Part shown: piece by piece, positions 35,750-44,197 of the stretch
Layout: each line of letters begins with the position of its first letter
How positions within the stretch are numbered: the first letter of the stretch is position 1
Source of the DNA: an uncultured Gammaproteobacteria bacterium
GTDB lineage: Bacteria; Pseudomonadota; Gammaproteobacteria; Eutrophobiales; Eutrophobiaceae
Length of the DNA stretch: 64,000 nucleotides
Direction of reading: 5' to 3'
NCBI GenBank assembly: GCA_958295485.1
Contig: OY282354.1
Location: forward strand, 3,310,042-3,374,041
Program-made: the position numbers and the translations under genes
The notes under the pieces: generated by a model
Databases searched by the model: none
Told to the model about the DNA's origin: nothing
The model's input: only the letters and a program-made list of their open reading frames with translations

Positions 35750-37060
35750 ATGTCATCAAGCAAACCCCAGGTTGCAACCATCCGCAAATACATAAAACTG
35801 CTGCTGAAAATCGAGGCCCATGAAATCAAGGCTTCGTTGATGTCATTCAGCTTCGTATTCACCCTCATGGTAGCGTATTACATCCTGCGACCGATTCGTG
35901 ACTCCATGGCAAGCGATTGGTCCGACGTTGAACTGAGCTGGTTATGGACTTCCACTTTTGCCATCAGCGCCGTTGTCGTCGCCATCTACGGCGTCGCCGT
36001 AGCAAAGATCAAGTTCAAGCACCTTGTTCCCACTGTATACGGCTTTTTTGCCGTGTCTTTTCTGGCGTTCTACCTGGGAACACAAACAACGGGCAATCCG
36101 GTTTACATCGACAAGACGTTCTACGTCTGGCTCAGCGTATTCAGCCTGTTCCACGTCTCCGTATTTTGGAGCTTCATGGCGGACACGTTCTCAAAAGAAC
36201 AATCAAAAAGGCTATTCGGCTTTATTGCATCCGGCGCCAGCATCGGCGCCGTGACAGGTCCTGTCGTTCCTGTTTTTTTCTCTCAAACGATTGGCGTCTA
36301 TAATCTCATGCTGTTAGCCGCGGTTTTATTGCTGCTCATCATCCCGCAAATCAAATACCTGGAGAAGTTGAAGCATTCGGACCTGGGCAACGAAAATGTT
36401 CGAGTCGACCTGTCGGAGCAGAAAGCCATTGGAGGCAATCCTTTCATTGGCTTCGTTGACTTTTTTTCCAACCGCTACCTGCTGGGTATCGGCTTATTCA
36501 TCCTGCTTTATACGGCCATGAGTACTTTTGTTTATTTTGAACTCAAAACCATGCTGGCTGAATTCGACCGCGCAACCCGCTCACAATACTGGGGCATAAT
36601 GGATTTGATCGTCAATTCACTTGCCATTATCACAGCCATGTTCGCCACCAGTCGCCTGGCTACGCGGTTTGGGCTCGCCGTCACCCTGTCGATAGTCCCC
36701 ATATTAATCGTGGCCGGCTGGCTGGTCGTGGCTGTCTCTCCCATACTCATGGTACTGATTGGCCTGCAAATCGTTCGCCGGGCCGGCAACTACGCCATCA
36801 CCAAACCCGGCCGTGAGATGCTGTTTACCGTGGTGAGCCGTGAAACCCGGTTCAAGACGAAACCGGTCATCGACATCGTGGTCTATCGAGGCGGCGATAT
36901 GTTGGCCAGCTGGACCTATACCGGCCTGGCCCAGGGATTCGGCCTGGGACTGGCGGGCATTGCCTTGACAGGCATGTGCATCGCAATCCTGTGGACAATA
37001 GTGGCAATATTTATCGGAACGGCTTATGATAATAATCGCCTGTTGAGTCGAACCCATTGA
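35750..37060 (+). CDS. MFS carrier resembling ATP/ADP translocases
   Basis: 436 aa with about twelve hydrophobic helices. VAYYILRPIRDSMASD near residue 42 and LSWLWTSTFAISAVVVAIYG match the N-terminal signature of the NTP/NDP-exchanger-like MFS clade (YyiLRpiRd). RRAGNYAITKPGREMLFTVV near 345 and FKTKPVIDIVVYRGGD near 367 are the other conserved blocks. True plastid/rickettsial ATP exchangers are longer; these bacterial relatives lack a proven substrate. It starts 58 bp after the NDUFA9-like gene and 15 bp before the next gene, suggesting an operon. Confidence 0.82.
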   Translation: MSSSKPQVATIRKYIKLLLKIEAHEIKASLMSFSFVFTLMVAYYILRPIRDSMASDWSDVELSWLWTSTFAISAVVVAIYGVAVAKIKFKHLVPTVYGFFAVSFLAFYLGTQTTGNPVYIDKTFYVWLSVFSLFHVSVFWSFMADTFSKEQSKRLFGFIASGASIGAVTGPVVPVFFSQTIGVYNLMLLAAVLLLLIIPQIKYLEKLKHSDLGNENVRVDLSEQKAIGGNPFIGFVDFFSNRYLLGIGLFILLYTAMSTFVYFELKTMLAEFDRATRSQYWGIMDLIVNSLAIITAMFATSRLATRFGLAVTLSIVPILIVAGWLVVAVSPILMVLIGLQIVRRAGNYAITKPGREMLFTVVSRETRFKTKPVIDIVVYRGGDMLASWTYTGLAQGFGLGLAGIALTGMCIAILWTIVAIFIGTAYDNNRLLSRTH

Positions 37061-37075
37061 ACGAGAAAAGCCACC

Positions 37076-37996
37076 ATGAAGCGTTACCTGATCTCAAGGC
37101 GTGACTTGATCAAGCATGCCTGCGCCGGTTCCATCGCATTCACCGCCCTGCCCGAGACACTGTTTGCAATGTCTGATAACGTCATCAAACGAAAAATTCC
37201 TTCCACCGGCGAGGAAATTTCAATCATGGGAATGGGCACCTCCCGGACCTTTACCCACGACACGCCCATGCAGCAATTAGGCGAGGTCTTGCAGGCCTTT
37301 TTCGACCACGGCGGCCAACTGATCGATTCTTCCCCCATGTACGGCCCGGCGGAAGGCATAGTGGGCGAATTGCTGAAAACGACAAAAAATACCGCCGCGC
37401 TGTTTGCCGCAACCAAGGTCTGGATTGATGGCCGGAAAAACGGCATCCGCCAGATGCAGGAGTCCATGCAGCTCATGGGGGTAGAGCGGATGGACCTCAT
37501 GCAAATCCATAACCTGCGCCAGTGGAAAACTCACCTGAAGACCCTGAGAGAGTGGAAGGAACAAGGCAAGATCCGTTACCTGGGCATCACCACTTCACAT
37601 GGCCGTTTTCATGCAGAACTGGAAACCATCATGAAAGATGAGCCGTTGGATTTTATTCAGCTGAGTTACAACATCGACAACCGCATCACCGAAGAGCGGC
37701 TGCTGCCACTTGCCGAAGACAAAGGCATCGCCACGTTAATCAACCGTCCCTATCAACGCGGCGACCTGTTCAGAAAAGTAAAAGGCAAGCCCCTGCCACC
37801 CTGGGCCGGCGAAATCGATTGCGCCAGTTGGGGACAATACTTCCTGAAATTCATCGCCGGCCACCCGGCGGTAACGTGTATCATCCCGGCCACCACGAAA
37901 GTCAAGCATATGGTGGACAACATGGCCGGCGGCAAAGGCCGCGTGCCTGATGCAGCCATGCGAAAACGCATGCTCAGTTACCTGGCGTCACTGTAA
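37076..37996 (+). CDS. Tat-exported aldo/keto reductase
   Basis: 306 aa. The N-terminus MKRYLISRRDLIKHACAGSI carries a twin-arginine motif (SRRDLIK) followed by a hydrophobic stretch and an LFA cleavage region, so it should be exported folded. The AKR barrel follows: FFDHGGQLIDSSPMYGPAEG near residue 80 (catalytic Asp/Tyr), AATKVWIDG near 105 (Lys), DLMQIHNLRQWKT near 140 (His) and TCIIPATTKVKHM near 265 (cofactor site). Substrate unknown. Export of an NADPH-type AKR is odd, though Tat can deliver it with cofactor bound. Confidence 0.87.
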   Translation: MKRYLISRRDLIKHACAGSIAFTALPETLFAMSDNVIKRKIPSTGEEISIMGMGTSRTFTHDTPMQQLGEVLQAFFDHGGQLIDSSPMYGPAEGIVGELLKTTKNTAALFAATKVWIDGRKNGIRQMQESMQLMGVERMDLMQIHNLRQWKTHLKTLREWKEQGKIRYLGITTSHGRFHAELETIMKDEPLDFIQLSYNIDNRITEERLLPLAEDKGIATLINRPYQRGDLFRKVKGKPLPPWAGEIDCASWGQYFLKFIAGHPAVTCIIPATTKVKHMVDNMAGGKGRVPDAAMRKRMLSYLASL

Positions 37997-38015
37997 TTTT
38001 CCAGTACAACCTTTT

Positions 38016-39230
38016 ATGCAGGTCTATCAAGTCGGTGGCTCAGTTCGCGACGAACTGTTGGGTATCCAGGTAAAAGACCGCGACTGGGTCATCGTCGGCA
38101 GCGCCCCGGGGAAAATGATGGCGCTGGGGTATAAAGCGGTCGGCAAGGACTTTCCGGTGTTTCTCCACCCGGACACAAGGGAAGAATACGCATTGGCCCG
38201 CACTGAACGCAAGACCGGGCCGGGCTACCGGGGGTTTGCTTTCAATACGTCGGAAAAAATCACTTTGCAGGAAGATTTACAACGGCGGGACATTACCATC
38301 AACGCTATCGCCAGGGATGAAAACGGCAACCTGATTGATCCATACAACGGCCGGAAAGACCTGGAAGAAAAAATCATCCGCCACGTCTCGCCGGCCTTCG
38401 TCGAAGACCCCTTGCGGGTACTGCGCGTAGCCCGGTTTGCCGCGCAACTGGACTTCACCATCTGTGAGGAAACCCAATCCTTGTTAAAAGAAATCAGCGC
38501 CACGGACGAACTCGAGACGCTGGCGCCGGAAAGGGTATGGGTGGAAACGGAAAAAGCATTGCGGACGGCGCGACCACGACGTTATTTTGAAGTACTCCGG
38601 GAATGTAACGCATTGAGCAAAATCTTCCCGGAAATCGACCGCCTGTTCGGAGTCCCCCAACCCGAGAAGTATCACCCGGAAATCGACAGTGGCATCCATA
38701 CACTGATGGTATTGGAGCAGGCAAAAAAATTGACCGCCGATACAGAAGTCCTGTTTGCAGCCCTGGTCCATGACTTGGGCAAGGCCACGACGCCCGTAGA
38801 GAAATGGCCCAGTCACCACGGTCATGAACAGCGTAGCGTCGGCCTGGCGCTGGCGCTGTGTAAACGATTGCGGATACCGAACAAATACAAGGAACTGGCG
38901 GTCATCGTCGCCCGGTTCCACCTGGATTGTCACCGCGTCGGCGAAATGAAACCAGCTATAATACTCAACAAATTAGAAGCGCTGGACGCCTTCCGCCGGC
39001 CTGATCGGTTTATCCAATTTCTCATCGCCTGCGAAGCGGACGCGCGCGGGCGCAAGGGACTGGAAGAGCGGGACTACCCGCAAGCAACGCTGTTCACGCG
39101 CTACTACGAAGCCTGCTTGACCGTCGATACAAAATCCCTGGACATGGAAAATCTGACCGGAACTCAAATCGCAAAACAAATCCGCAAACAACGGATCGAG
39201 GCAATCCGGGAAGCCCAAAATCGCTCTTGA
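38016..39230 (+). CDS. cca: Multifunctional CCA-adding enzyme with HD domain
   Basis: 404 aa from the ATG at 38016; the frame is open upstream to 37950 inside the previous gene. MQVYQVGGSVRDELLG with KDRDWVIVG is the class II nucleotidyltransferase core (GGxVRD and the DxD pair). RRDITINAIARDENG and FVEDPLRVLRVARFAAQLDF are the head/neck motifs. The C-terminal HD domain has HDLGKATTP and HHGHEQRS, giving phosphatase/phosphodiesterase activity as in gamma-proteobacterial Cca. It repairs and adds the 3' CCA of tRNAs. It begins 19 bp after the AKR gene. Confidence 0.96.
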   Translation: MQVYQVGGSVRDELLGIQVKDRDWVIVGSAPGKMMALGYKAVGKDFPVFLHPDTREEYALARTERKTGPGYRGFAFNTSEKITLQEDLQRRDITINAIARDENGNLIDPYNGRKDLEEKIIRHVSPAFVEDPLRVLRVARFAAQLDFTICEETQSLLKEISATDELETLAPERVWVETEKALRTARPRRYFEVLRECNALSKIFPEIDRLFGVPQPEKYHPEIDSGIHTLMVLEQAKKLTADTEVLFAALVHDLGKATTPVEKWPSHHGHEQRSVGLALALCKRLRIPNKYKELAVIVARFHLDCHRVGEMKPAIILNKLEALDAFRRPDRFIQFLIACEADARGRKGLEERDYPQATLFTRYYEACLTVDTKSLDMENLTGTQIAKQIRKQRIEAIREAQNRS

Positions 39231-39463
39231 ACCGCATGTATGATACGCCCCGGTTCCGCAAGGATTAAATTCGACGTGGAAAGAAGTTGGTTGCTGCCAT
39301 ATATCCGACTAATGCCAAATCCTGACGATGGCTCTCCTTAAACCAACCTGATATAACAGAAAATTCACGCGCGCCCGGCCTGGCGCCAGGAACAAATGCT
39401 TGACCCGTTTATGCTTATTCGGCAAAATCGCGCCCGTCTTAGTGTAACGGGGGTAAAACGACG

Positions 39464-41008
39464 ATGGCACGGCAATCCGGTGGAAGAAAAGCACGCAGGG
39501 CGTTGCGAAGCGCGCCGTTGGCTGATGCGATCAAGCCCGTTCATCCGGGAGAGGTCGGTGGGCAGTTCCGTCCATTGAAAGACGAGGACGTCGCGGCTAT
39601 AAACGACAACGTCTTCAGGATTTTGGGAGAGGTCGGTTTCAACGAGGCGACGCCTCATTGCATTGAGGCATGTACCGGCGTCGGCGCGGTATTAGGCAAT
39701 GACGGCCGCTTGAGAATGCCGAGAGACGTGGTCGAAAACGCCATGGGGCTCGCCAGGCGGGACCTTATCCTGTATGGACAGGAACCCAAACACGATTTGC
39801 ATCTCAGCGGCAGCAAGGTCCACTTCTCGACGGCGGGCGCTGCGGTAATGGTTGCCGACCCTGAAAACGAGCTATACCGCGAGTCGACGGCACAGGATCT
39901 CTACGACATGGCGCGCATTGCCGACACCTGTGAACACATTCACATGTTCCAGCGTACCTGCGTCCTGCGGGACATAGCCGACACTTATGAAATGGATTTC
40001 AATACAGCCTATTGCGTGGTAATGGGCACGAGCAAGCACGTCGCTTCGAGTTGGGCCGAATTCAAACACCTCGAAAAAACCCTTGAAATGTTGCACATCA
40101 TTGCCGGCGGTGAAGCCGAGTGGCGGGCGCGGCCGTTCGTCAGCCAATCCAATTGCTTTGTTGTGCCGCCCATGAAGTTCGCCGTAGACTCGCTTGAATG
40201 TCTGCGGGTCGCAGTTCAAGGCGGAATGCCGGTGCTGCTCCTGTCAGCGGGACAGGCCGGCGCGACAACGCCCGCCTGTTTGGCCGGCGCCGTCTCCCAG
40301 GCCTGGGCTGAGTGTTTAGGCGGCCTGGTCTATGTAAACGCAATCGAACCCGGCGCGCCGGCTATTTTAGGTACCTGGCCGTTCGTCTCCGACCTGCGCA
40401 CCGGCGCCATGAGCGGTGGTTCACCGGAACAGGGCTTGCTGTCCGCGGCCTGCGCGCAATTAGGCAACGTGTACGACTTGCCCTTCGGCACGGCTTGTGG
40501 CATGACGGATTCGAAATTCCCGGATTTTCAGGCCGGCGCCGAACGCGCGGCGACGACCCTGGCCGCGGCATTGTCAGGCGCTAACATCATCTACGAATCA
40601 GCCGGCATGTACGCGAGCCTGTTGGGTACCTGTCCCGAGAGCCTCCTGCTGGACAATGACGTACTAGGCGCCGCCCTGCGGGCAACGAGGGGGATCGAGG
40701 TTAATGCGGAAACCTTGAGTTTTGACGAAATAAAGCAGGTCTGCACCGGTGGCGAAGGTCATTACCTGGGCTCCGACCGAACGTTGAAGGTGATGCAAAG
40801 CGAATACATTTACCCGGATTTCAGCGACCGCACGAGTCCGACCGTGTGGGAGGAAAGCGGAAAACCGATCATATTGAAGGAGGCCATCAAGAAAAAGCAG
40901 GCGATCCTCGCCAGCCATTTCCCCGGTCACGTCAGCGATGAGACCGACTCCGAGGTACGGGCCAGGTTTCCAGTTTTTCTTTCCCGGGAAGCCATAGGCA
41001 GAAGTTAG
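39464..41008 (+). CDS. Trimethylamine methyltransferase-family protein (MttB-like, non-pyrrolysine)
   Basis: 514 aa, COG5598 family: VGFNEATPHCIEACTGVGAV near residue 57, FSTAGAAVMVADPENE near 122, FQRTCVLRDIADTYEMDFN near 162, LSAGQAGATTPACLAGAVSQ near 260, and LGTWPFVSDLRTGAMSGGSP followed by YDLPFGTACGMTDSK near 335-350. The frame has no internal amber codon, so it is the Pyl-free branch, whose studied members (MtgB-type) demethylate quaternary amines such as glycine betaine to a corrinoid protein. No corrinoid-protein gene is adjacent. The FAD/GcvT dehydrogenases downstream support a methylated-amine pathway. Confidence 0.85.
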   Translation: MARQSGGRKARRALRSAPLADAIKPVHPGEVGGQFRPLKDEDVAAINDNVFRILGEVGFNEATPHCIEACTGVGAVLGNDGRLRMPRDVVENAMGLARRDLILYGQEPKHDLHLSGSKVHFSTAGAAVMVADPENELYRESTAQDLYDMARIADTCEHIHMFQRTCVLRDIADTYEMDFNTAYCVVMGTSKHVASSWAEFKHLEKTLEMLHIIAGGEAEWRARPFVSQSNCFVVPPMKFAVDSLECLRVAVQGGMPVLLLSAGQAGATTPACLAGAVSQAWAECLGGLVYVNAIEPGAPAILGTWPFVSDLRTGAMSGGSPEQGLLSAACAQLGNVYDLPFGTACGMTDSKFPDFQAGAERAATTLAAALSGANIIYESAGMYASLLGTCPESLLLDNDVLGAALRATRGIEVNAETLSFDEIKQVCTGGEGHYLGSDRTLKVMQSEYIYPDFSDRTSPTVWEESGKPIILKEAIKKKQAILASHFPGHVSDETDSEVRARFPVFLSREAIGRS

Positions 41009-41019
41009 CCCGGCTGTGA

Positions 41020-41331
41020 TTATCCTGCCGCGTGCGCTTCGGGTTGCCAGCGATGTATCTTGCGGATTTTTGTCCCTGACGCTGCTTTGGCCTTGTCCAG
41101 ATCATAAGCCTTTTGAAGATTCAGCCATAGCTCCGGCCCGGTTCCAAAAAACTGACCAAGGCGCAAGGCAGTATCCGCTGTAATATCACGCTTGCCACGA
41201 ACTATCTGCGAAATACGATTAGGCGGCACGTCAATCCGACGTGACAACTCAGTTGCCGTAATTTCAATTTCTTCCAGTTCATCCGCCAGAAATTCGCCGG
41301 GATGGATTGGTTCTCCAGCCATGATCGTCAC
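41020..41331 (-). CDS. higA: HigA-type antitoxin (XRE helix-turn-helix)
   Basis: 103 aa. HPGEFLADELEEIEITATEL near residue 10 starts the VapI/HigA domain; the helix-turn-helix is TELSRRIDVPPNRISQIVRG with the family NRISQIVRGKR..T.DTALRL pattern, then FFGTGPELWLNLQKAYDL. It binds and neutralises HigB and represses the operon. It is the second gene, 29 bp after the toxin gene, the typical HigBA order. Confidence 0.92.
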   Translation of the reverse strand: MTIMAGEPIHPGEFLADELEEIEITATELSRRIDVPPNRISQIVRGKRDITADTALRLGQFFGTGPELWLNLQKAYDLDKAKAASGTKIRKIHRWQPEAHAAG

Positions 41332-41360
41332 CTTGTTTTTCTGTCTTTCATTTCATTTAT

Positions 41361-41636
41361 CTAATGGTAATCTACGATTTCTACATCGTAGGCGCCTTTG
41401 TCCCACGTAAAACATACGCGCCATTGTCGATTCACGCGGATGCTGTATTGCCCTGCTCTATCACCGGATAACGCCTCAAAGCGATTACTCGGCAGGGCTT
41501 TTAAAGCTTCAAGTGTTTCAGAGGCATCCAGTATCCTCAGTCGCTTATCAGCCTGCCTGGAAAAACCGGAGAAAGCAGGGACGTGTTCGCCCTCACGCAG
41601 GCGCTCTGTTTTCCTACATTTAAAGCCTTTTATCAC
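41361..41636 (-). CDS. higB: HigB-type toxin (RelE superfamily mRNA interferase)
   Basis: 91 aa. MIKGFKCRKTERL at the N-terminus, DASETLEALKALPSNRFEAL near residue 40, GDRAGQYSIRVNRQWRVCFT near 59 and VEIVDYH at the end form the HigB-1/RelE pattern. It cleaves mRNA on the ribosome. It is paired with HigA and lies as an island between the MttB-like gene and the dehydrogenase operon, in a spot where mobile TA modules often insert. Confidence 0.92.
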   Translation of the reverse strand: MIKGFKCRKTERLREGEHVPAFSGFSRQADKRLRILDASETLEALKALPSNRFEALSGDRAGQYSIRVNRQWRVCFTWDKGAYDVEIVDYH

Positions 41637-41701
41637 CTTCTATCCTTATATATATTGATGCATTACGTCAATCATCAATATAATATCGATGTCCCAGGCG
41701 G

Positions 41702-44197
41702 TCAACAGCGGATTCGTTTGCTGGCCGGGTCGTACATTGGGCGCAATGAGGCGTCGGCGGGGATGCGGACGCCCGCTACTTCGATTTCGAATGGGGCGCC
41801 GGCCAGCTCCTTCAAGTCGGGGACTTGCGAAGTATCGACGTAGCCAAGGCCAATGCTGCCACCCAGGGTATGGCCGTAACTGCCGGACGTCACGTAGCCG
41901 GCAATCTTGCCATCATGCCAAATCGGTTCGTTGTGATAGAGCAGCGGTTCCGGATCGCGCAACTTGAACTGTAGCAGACGTCTGCGTATGCCCTGCTCCT
42001 TCTGTTTCAACAAGGCCTCGCGGCCGATGAATCCGCCCGGTTTGTCGAACTTCACTGTGAAACCCAGGCCCGCTTCGAGCGGCGTATCCTCGTCGGTGAT
42101 GTCGTGGCTCCAGTGTCGATAGGCCTTTTCCATGCGGAGGGAATTGAGTGCGTGATACCCGGCGTGGGAGAGTTTTAACGAACCCCCTGAATCCCCCTTG
42201 TCGGGGGCGCTTTGGCAGGCGGCGATGATGGCGTCGTACACACCGGCGACGAACTCAGTCGGAATGTAAAGCTCCCAGCCGAGCTCGCCGACGTAGGTGA
42301 TTCGCGACGCGCGCGCCAATGCGTAACCCAGTTCTATCTCCCGGCTGGTCCCAAAGCCAAACGCCTCGTTGGACATATCATCCGGCGTCAATGACTGCAA
42401 CAGCTTGCGCGCATTCGGCCCCATCAGGGATATTACGCCCATGGCTGACGTCACGTTTGTCAACACACAGCGCGCCTCCGCGGGAATGTGGGATTTGAGC
42501 CAGTGAAAATCGCGGACTTCCGTTGCGGCGGCCGTCACGATCATGAAGCTGTCCTCCGAGAGACGGGTCACCGTCAGGTCCGCCTCAATGCCACCCTGCT
42601 CGTTCAACCACTGCGTATAGACGACGCGGCCGGGCCGCACGTCGATGTCGTTGGCGCAAACGTAGTTCAGCGCCCGCGCCGAATCCCTGCCTTCCAGGCG
42701 GTACTTGGCGAACGACGACTGGTCGAAAAGCCCGACGTTTTCACGCACTGCCGCATGTTCGGCAGCCGAGTATTCGAACCAGTTCTGGCGGCCATAGCTG
42801 TATTCGTATTCAGCCGACGCGCCGGCGGGCGCATACCAGTTCGGTCGTTCCCAGCCGGAGGCCTCGCCGTGGCAGGCGCCGATGGATTTCAGGCGGTCAT
42901 AAAGCGGCGACTTGCGCACGCCGCGCGCGGTTTCAAATTGACGAAAAGGATAGTGCCTGGCATAGAGGAGGCCCAGGCTTTCGGACACGCGTTCACGCAG
43001 GTACTTACGATTGCCCTGAAACGGCATGTTGCGCCGCACATCCACTTCCCAAAGATCGGCCGGCGGGCGCCCCTCGCAGATCCACTCCGACGTGACTTTT
43101 CCTATTCCACCCGCGGATTGCAGGCCAATCGAATTGAGTCCGGCGGCGACGAAGCAATTCCCGAACTCGGGCGCCTGACCTAAATGGTAACGAACGTCCG
43201 GCGTAAAGCTTTCCGGGCCGCAAAAGAATTTCTGGATGCCGGCCGATTCGAGCGCCGGCACGCGCGCCATCGCGTCTAACAGGATCGGCTCGAAGTGGTC
43301 GAAATCGCCGGCAATCTCGTCAAAGCAGAAGTCCTCGGGAATGCCATCCATGCCCCAGGGCCGGGCGGCAGGTTCGAACGCGCCCACCAATAACTTACCG
43401 GCGTCGTGCTTGTAATAGGTGCAGGCGTCATAGTCGCGTATGACCGGCAGGTTCGCATCCAGGCCCTCGACGGATTCGAACAAGGCATAGTAGTGTTCGC
43501 AGGCGTGCAGTGGCACGTTGACCCCGATGGTCGCGGCCAGGTCCCGCGTCCACATGCCGGCGCAGATCACCACGTAGTCGGCGTCGATATCGCCGTACCC
43601 GGTGCGGACGCCGGTGACCCGGCCCGCGCCGGTACGAACCGCCGTTACCGGCACGTTCTGAAAAATCCGCGCGCCGCCGGCCCTGGCCCCCTTGGCCAGC
43701 GCCTGGGTGATGTCAACGGCGTTGGCGTATCCGTCGGAAGGAATGTGAATGCCGCCGAGCACGTCGCTGGTATTGAGCAGCGGTATCCGCGCCTTGATAG
43801 CCTGGGGGGTGAGGACGTCGACTTCCAGGCCGAACACTTTCGCCATGGACGCATTGCGTTTCAGTTCCTCGAAACGTTCTTCATTGGTGGCGAGCGAGAC
43901 CGATCCGCATTGCCGGTAGCCCGTCGCCTGCCCCGTTTCCGCCTCCAATCCGTCGTAGAGCTCCCTGGTGTAACGGGCCAGCTTGGTCATGTTGACAGAC
44001 CCGCGCAATTGCCCGATCAGGCCGGCCGCATGCCAAGTCGTGCCCGAGGTAATTTGCCGGCGATCCAACAACACGACGTCCGCCAGCGGCGATTTGACGA
44101 GGTGATAGGCGATGGAACAACCGATCACGCCGCCGCCGATGATGACCACCTCGGCGCGCTGGGGGAGATTCGGCGAGTTGGCCTGGGTATCGGACAC
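41702..44197 (-). CDS. FAD-dependent dehydrogenase with GcvT domain (dimethylglycine/sarcosine dehydrogenase-like), second gene
   Basis: 831 aa, GTG start overlapping the upstream stop by one base (TAGTG). N-terminal FAD domain: VVIIGGGVIGCSIAYHLVKS near residue 13 and TSGTTWHAAGLIGQ near 50, whose His is the covalent FAD attachment site in this family. A central FAO_M linker domain is followed by a C-terminal aminomethyltransferase (GcvT) domain with GRDSARALNYVCANDIDV near 520 and EYELGYALARASRI-like and GELGWELYIP motifs. It oxidatively demethylates N-methylated glycines and passes the one-carbon unit to tetrahydrofolate. About half similar to the gene before it; the two are probably paralogous subunits or enzymes for successive steps. 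Confidence 0.88.
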   Translation of the reverse strand: MSDTQANSPNLPQRAEVVIIGGGVIGCSIAYHLVKSPLADVVLLDRRQITSGTTWHAAGLIGQLRGSVNMTKLARYTRELYDGLEAETGQATGYRQCGSVSLATNEERFEELKRNASMAKVFGLEVDVLTPQAIKARIPLLNTSDVLGGIHIPSDGYANAVDITQALAKGARAGGARIFQNVPVTAVRTGAGRVTGVRTGYGDIDADYVVICAGMWTRDLAATIGVNVPLHACEHYYALFESVEGLDANLPVIRDYDACTYYKHDAGKLLVGAFEPAARPWGMDGIPEDFCFDEIAGDFDHFEPILLDAMARVPALESAGIQKFFCGPESFTPDVRYHLGQAPEFGNCFVAAGLNSIGLQSAGGIGKVTSEWICEGRPPADLWEVDVRRNMPFQGNRKYLRERVSESLGLLYARHYPFRQFETARGVRKSPLYDRLKSIGACHGEASGWERPNWYAPAGASAEYEYSYGRQNWFEYSAAEHAAVRENVGLFDQSSFAKYRLEGRDSARALNYVCANDIDVRPGRVVYTQWLNEQGGIEADLTVTRLSEDSFMIVTAAATEVRDFHWLKSHIPAEARCVLTNVTSAMGVISLMGPNARKLLQSLTPDDMSNEAFGFGTSREIELGYALARASRITYVGELGWELYIPTEFVAGVYDAIIAACQSAPDKGDSGGSLKLSHAGYHALNSLRMEKAYRHWSHDITDEDTPLEAGLGFTVKFDKPGGFIGREALLKQKEQGIRRRLLQFKLRDPEPLLYHNEPIWHDGKIAGYVTSGSYGHTLGGSIGLGYVDTSQVPDLKELAGAPFEIEVAGVRIPADASLRPMYDPASKRIRC

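Noticed and set aside
39464..41008. Possible pyrrolysine codon in the MttB-like gene
   Set aside because: The frame runs without an internal TAG, so it belongs to the Pyl-free branch.
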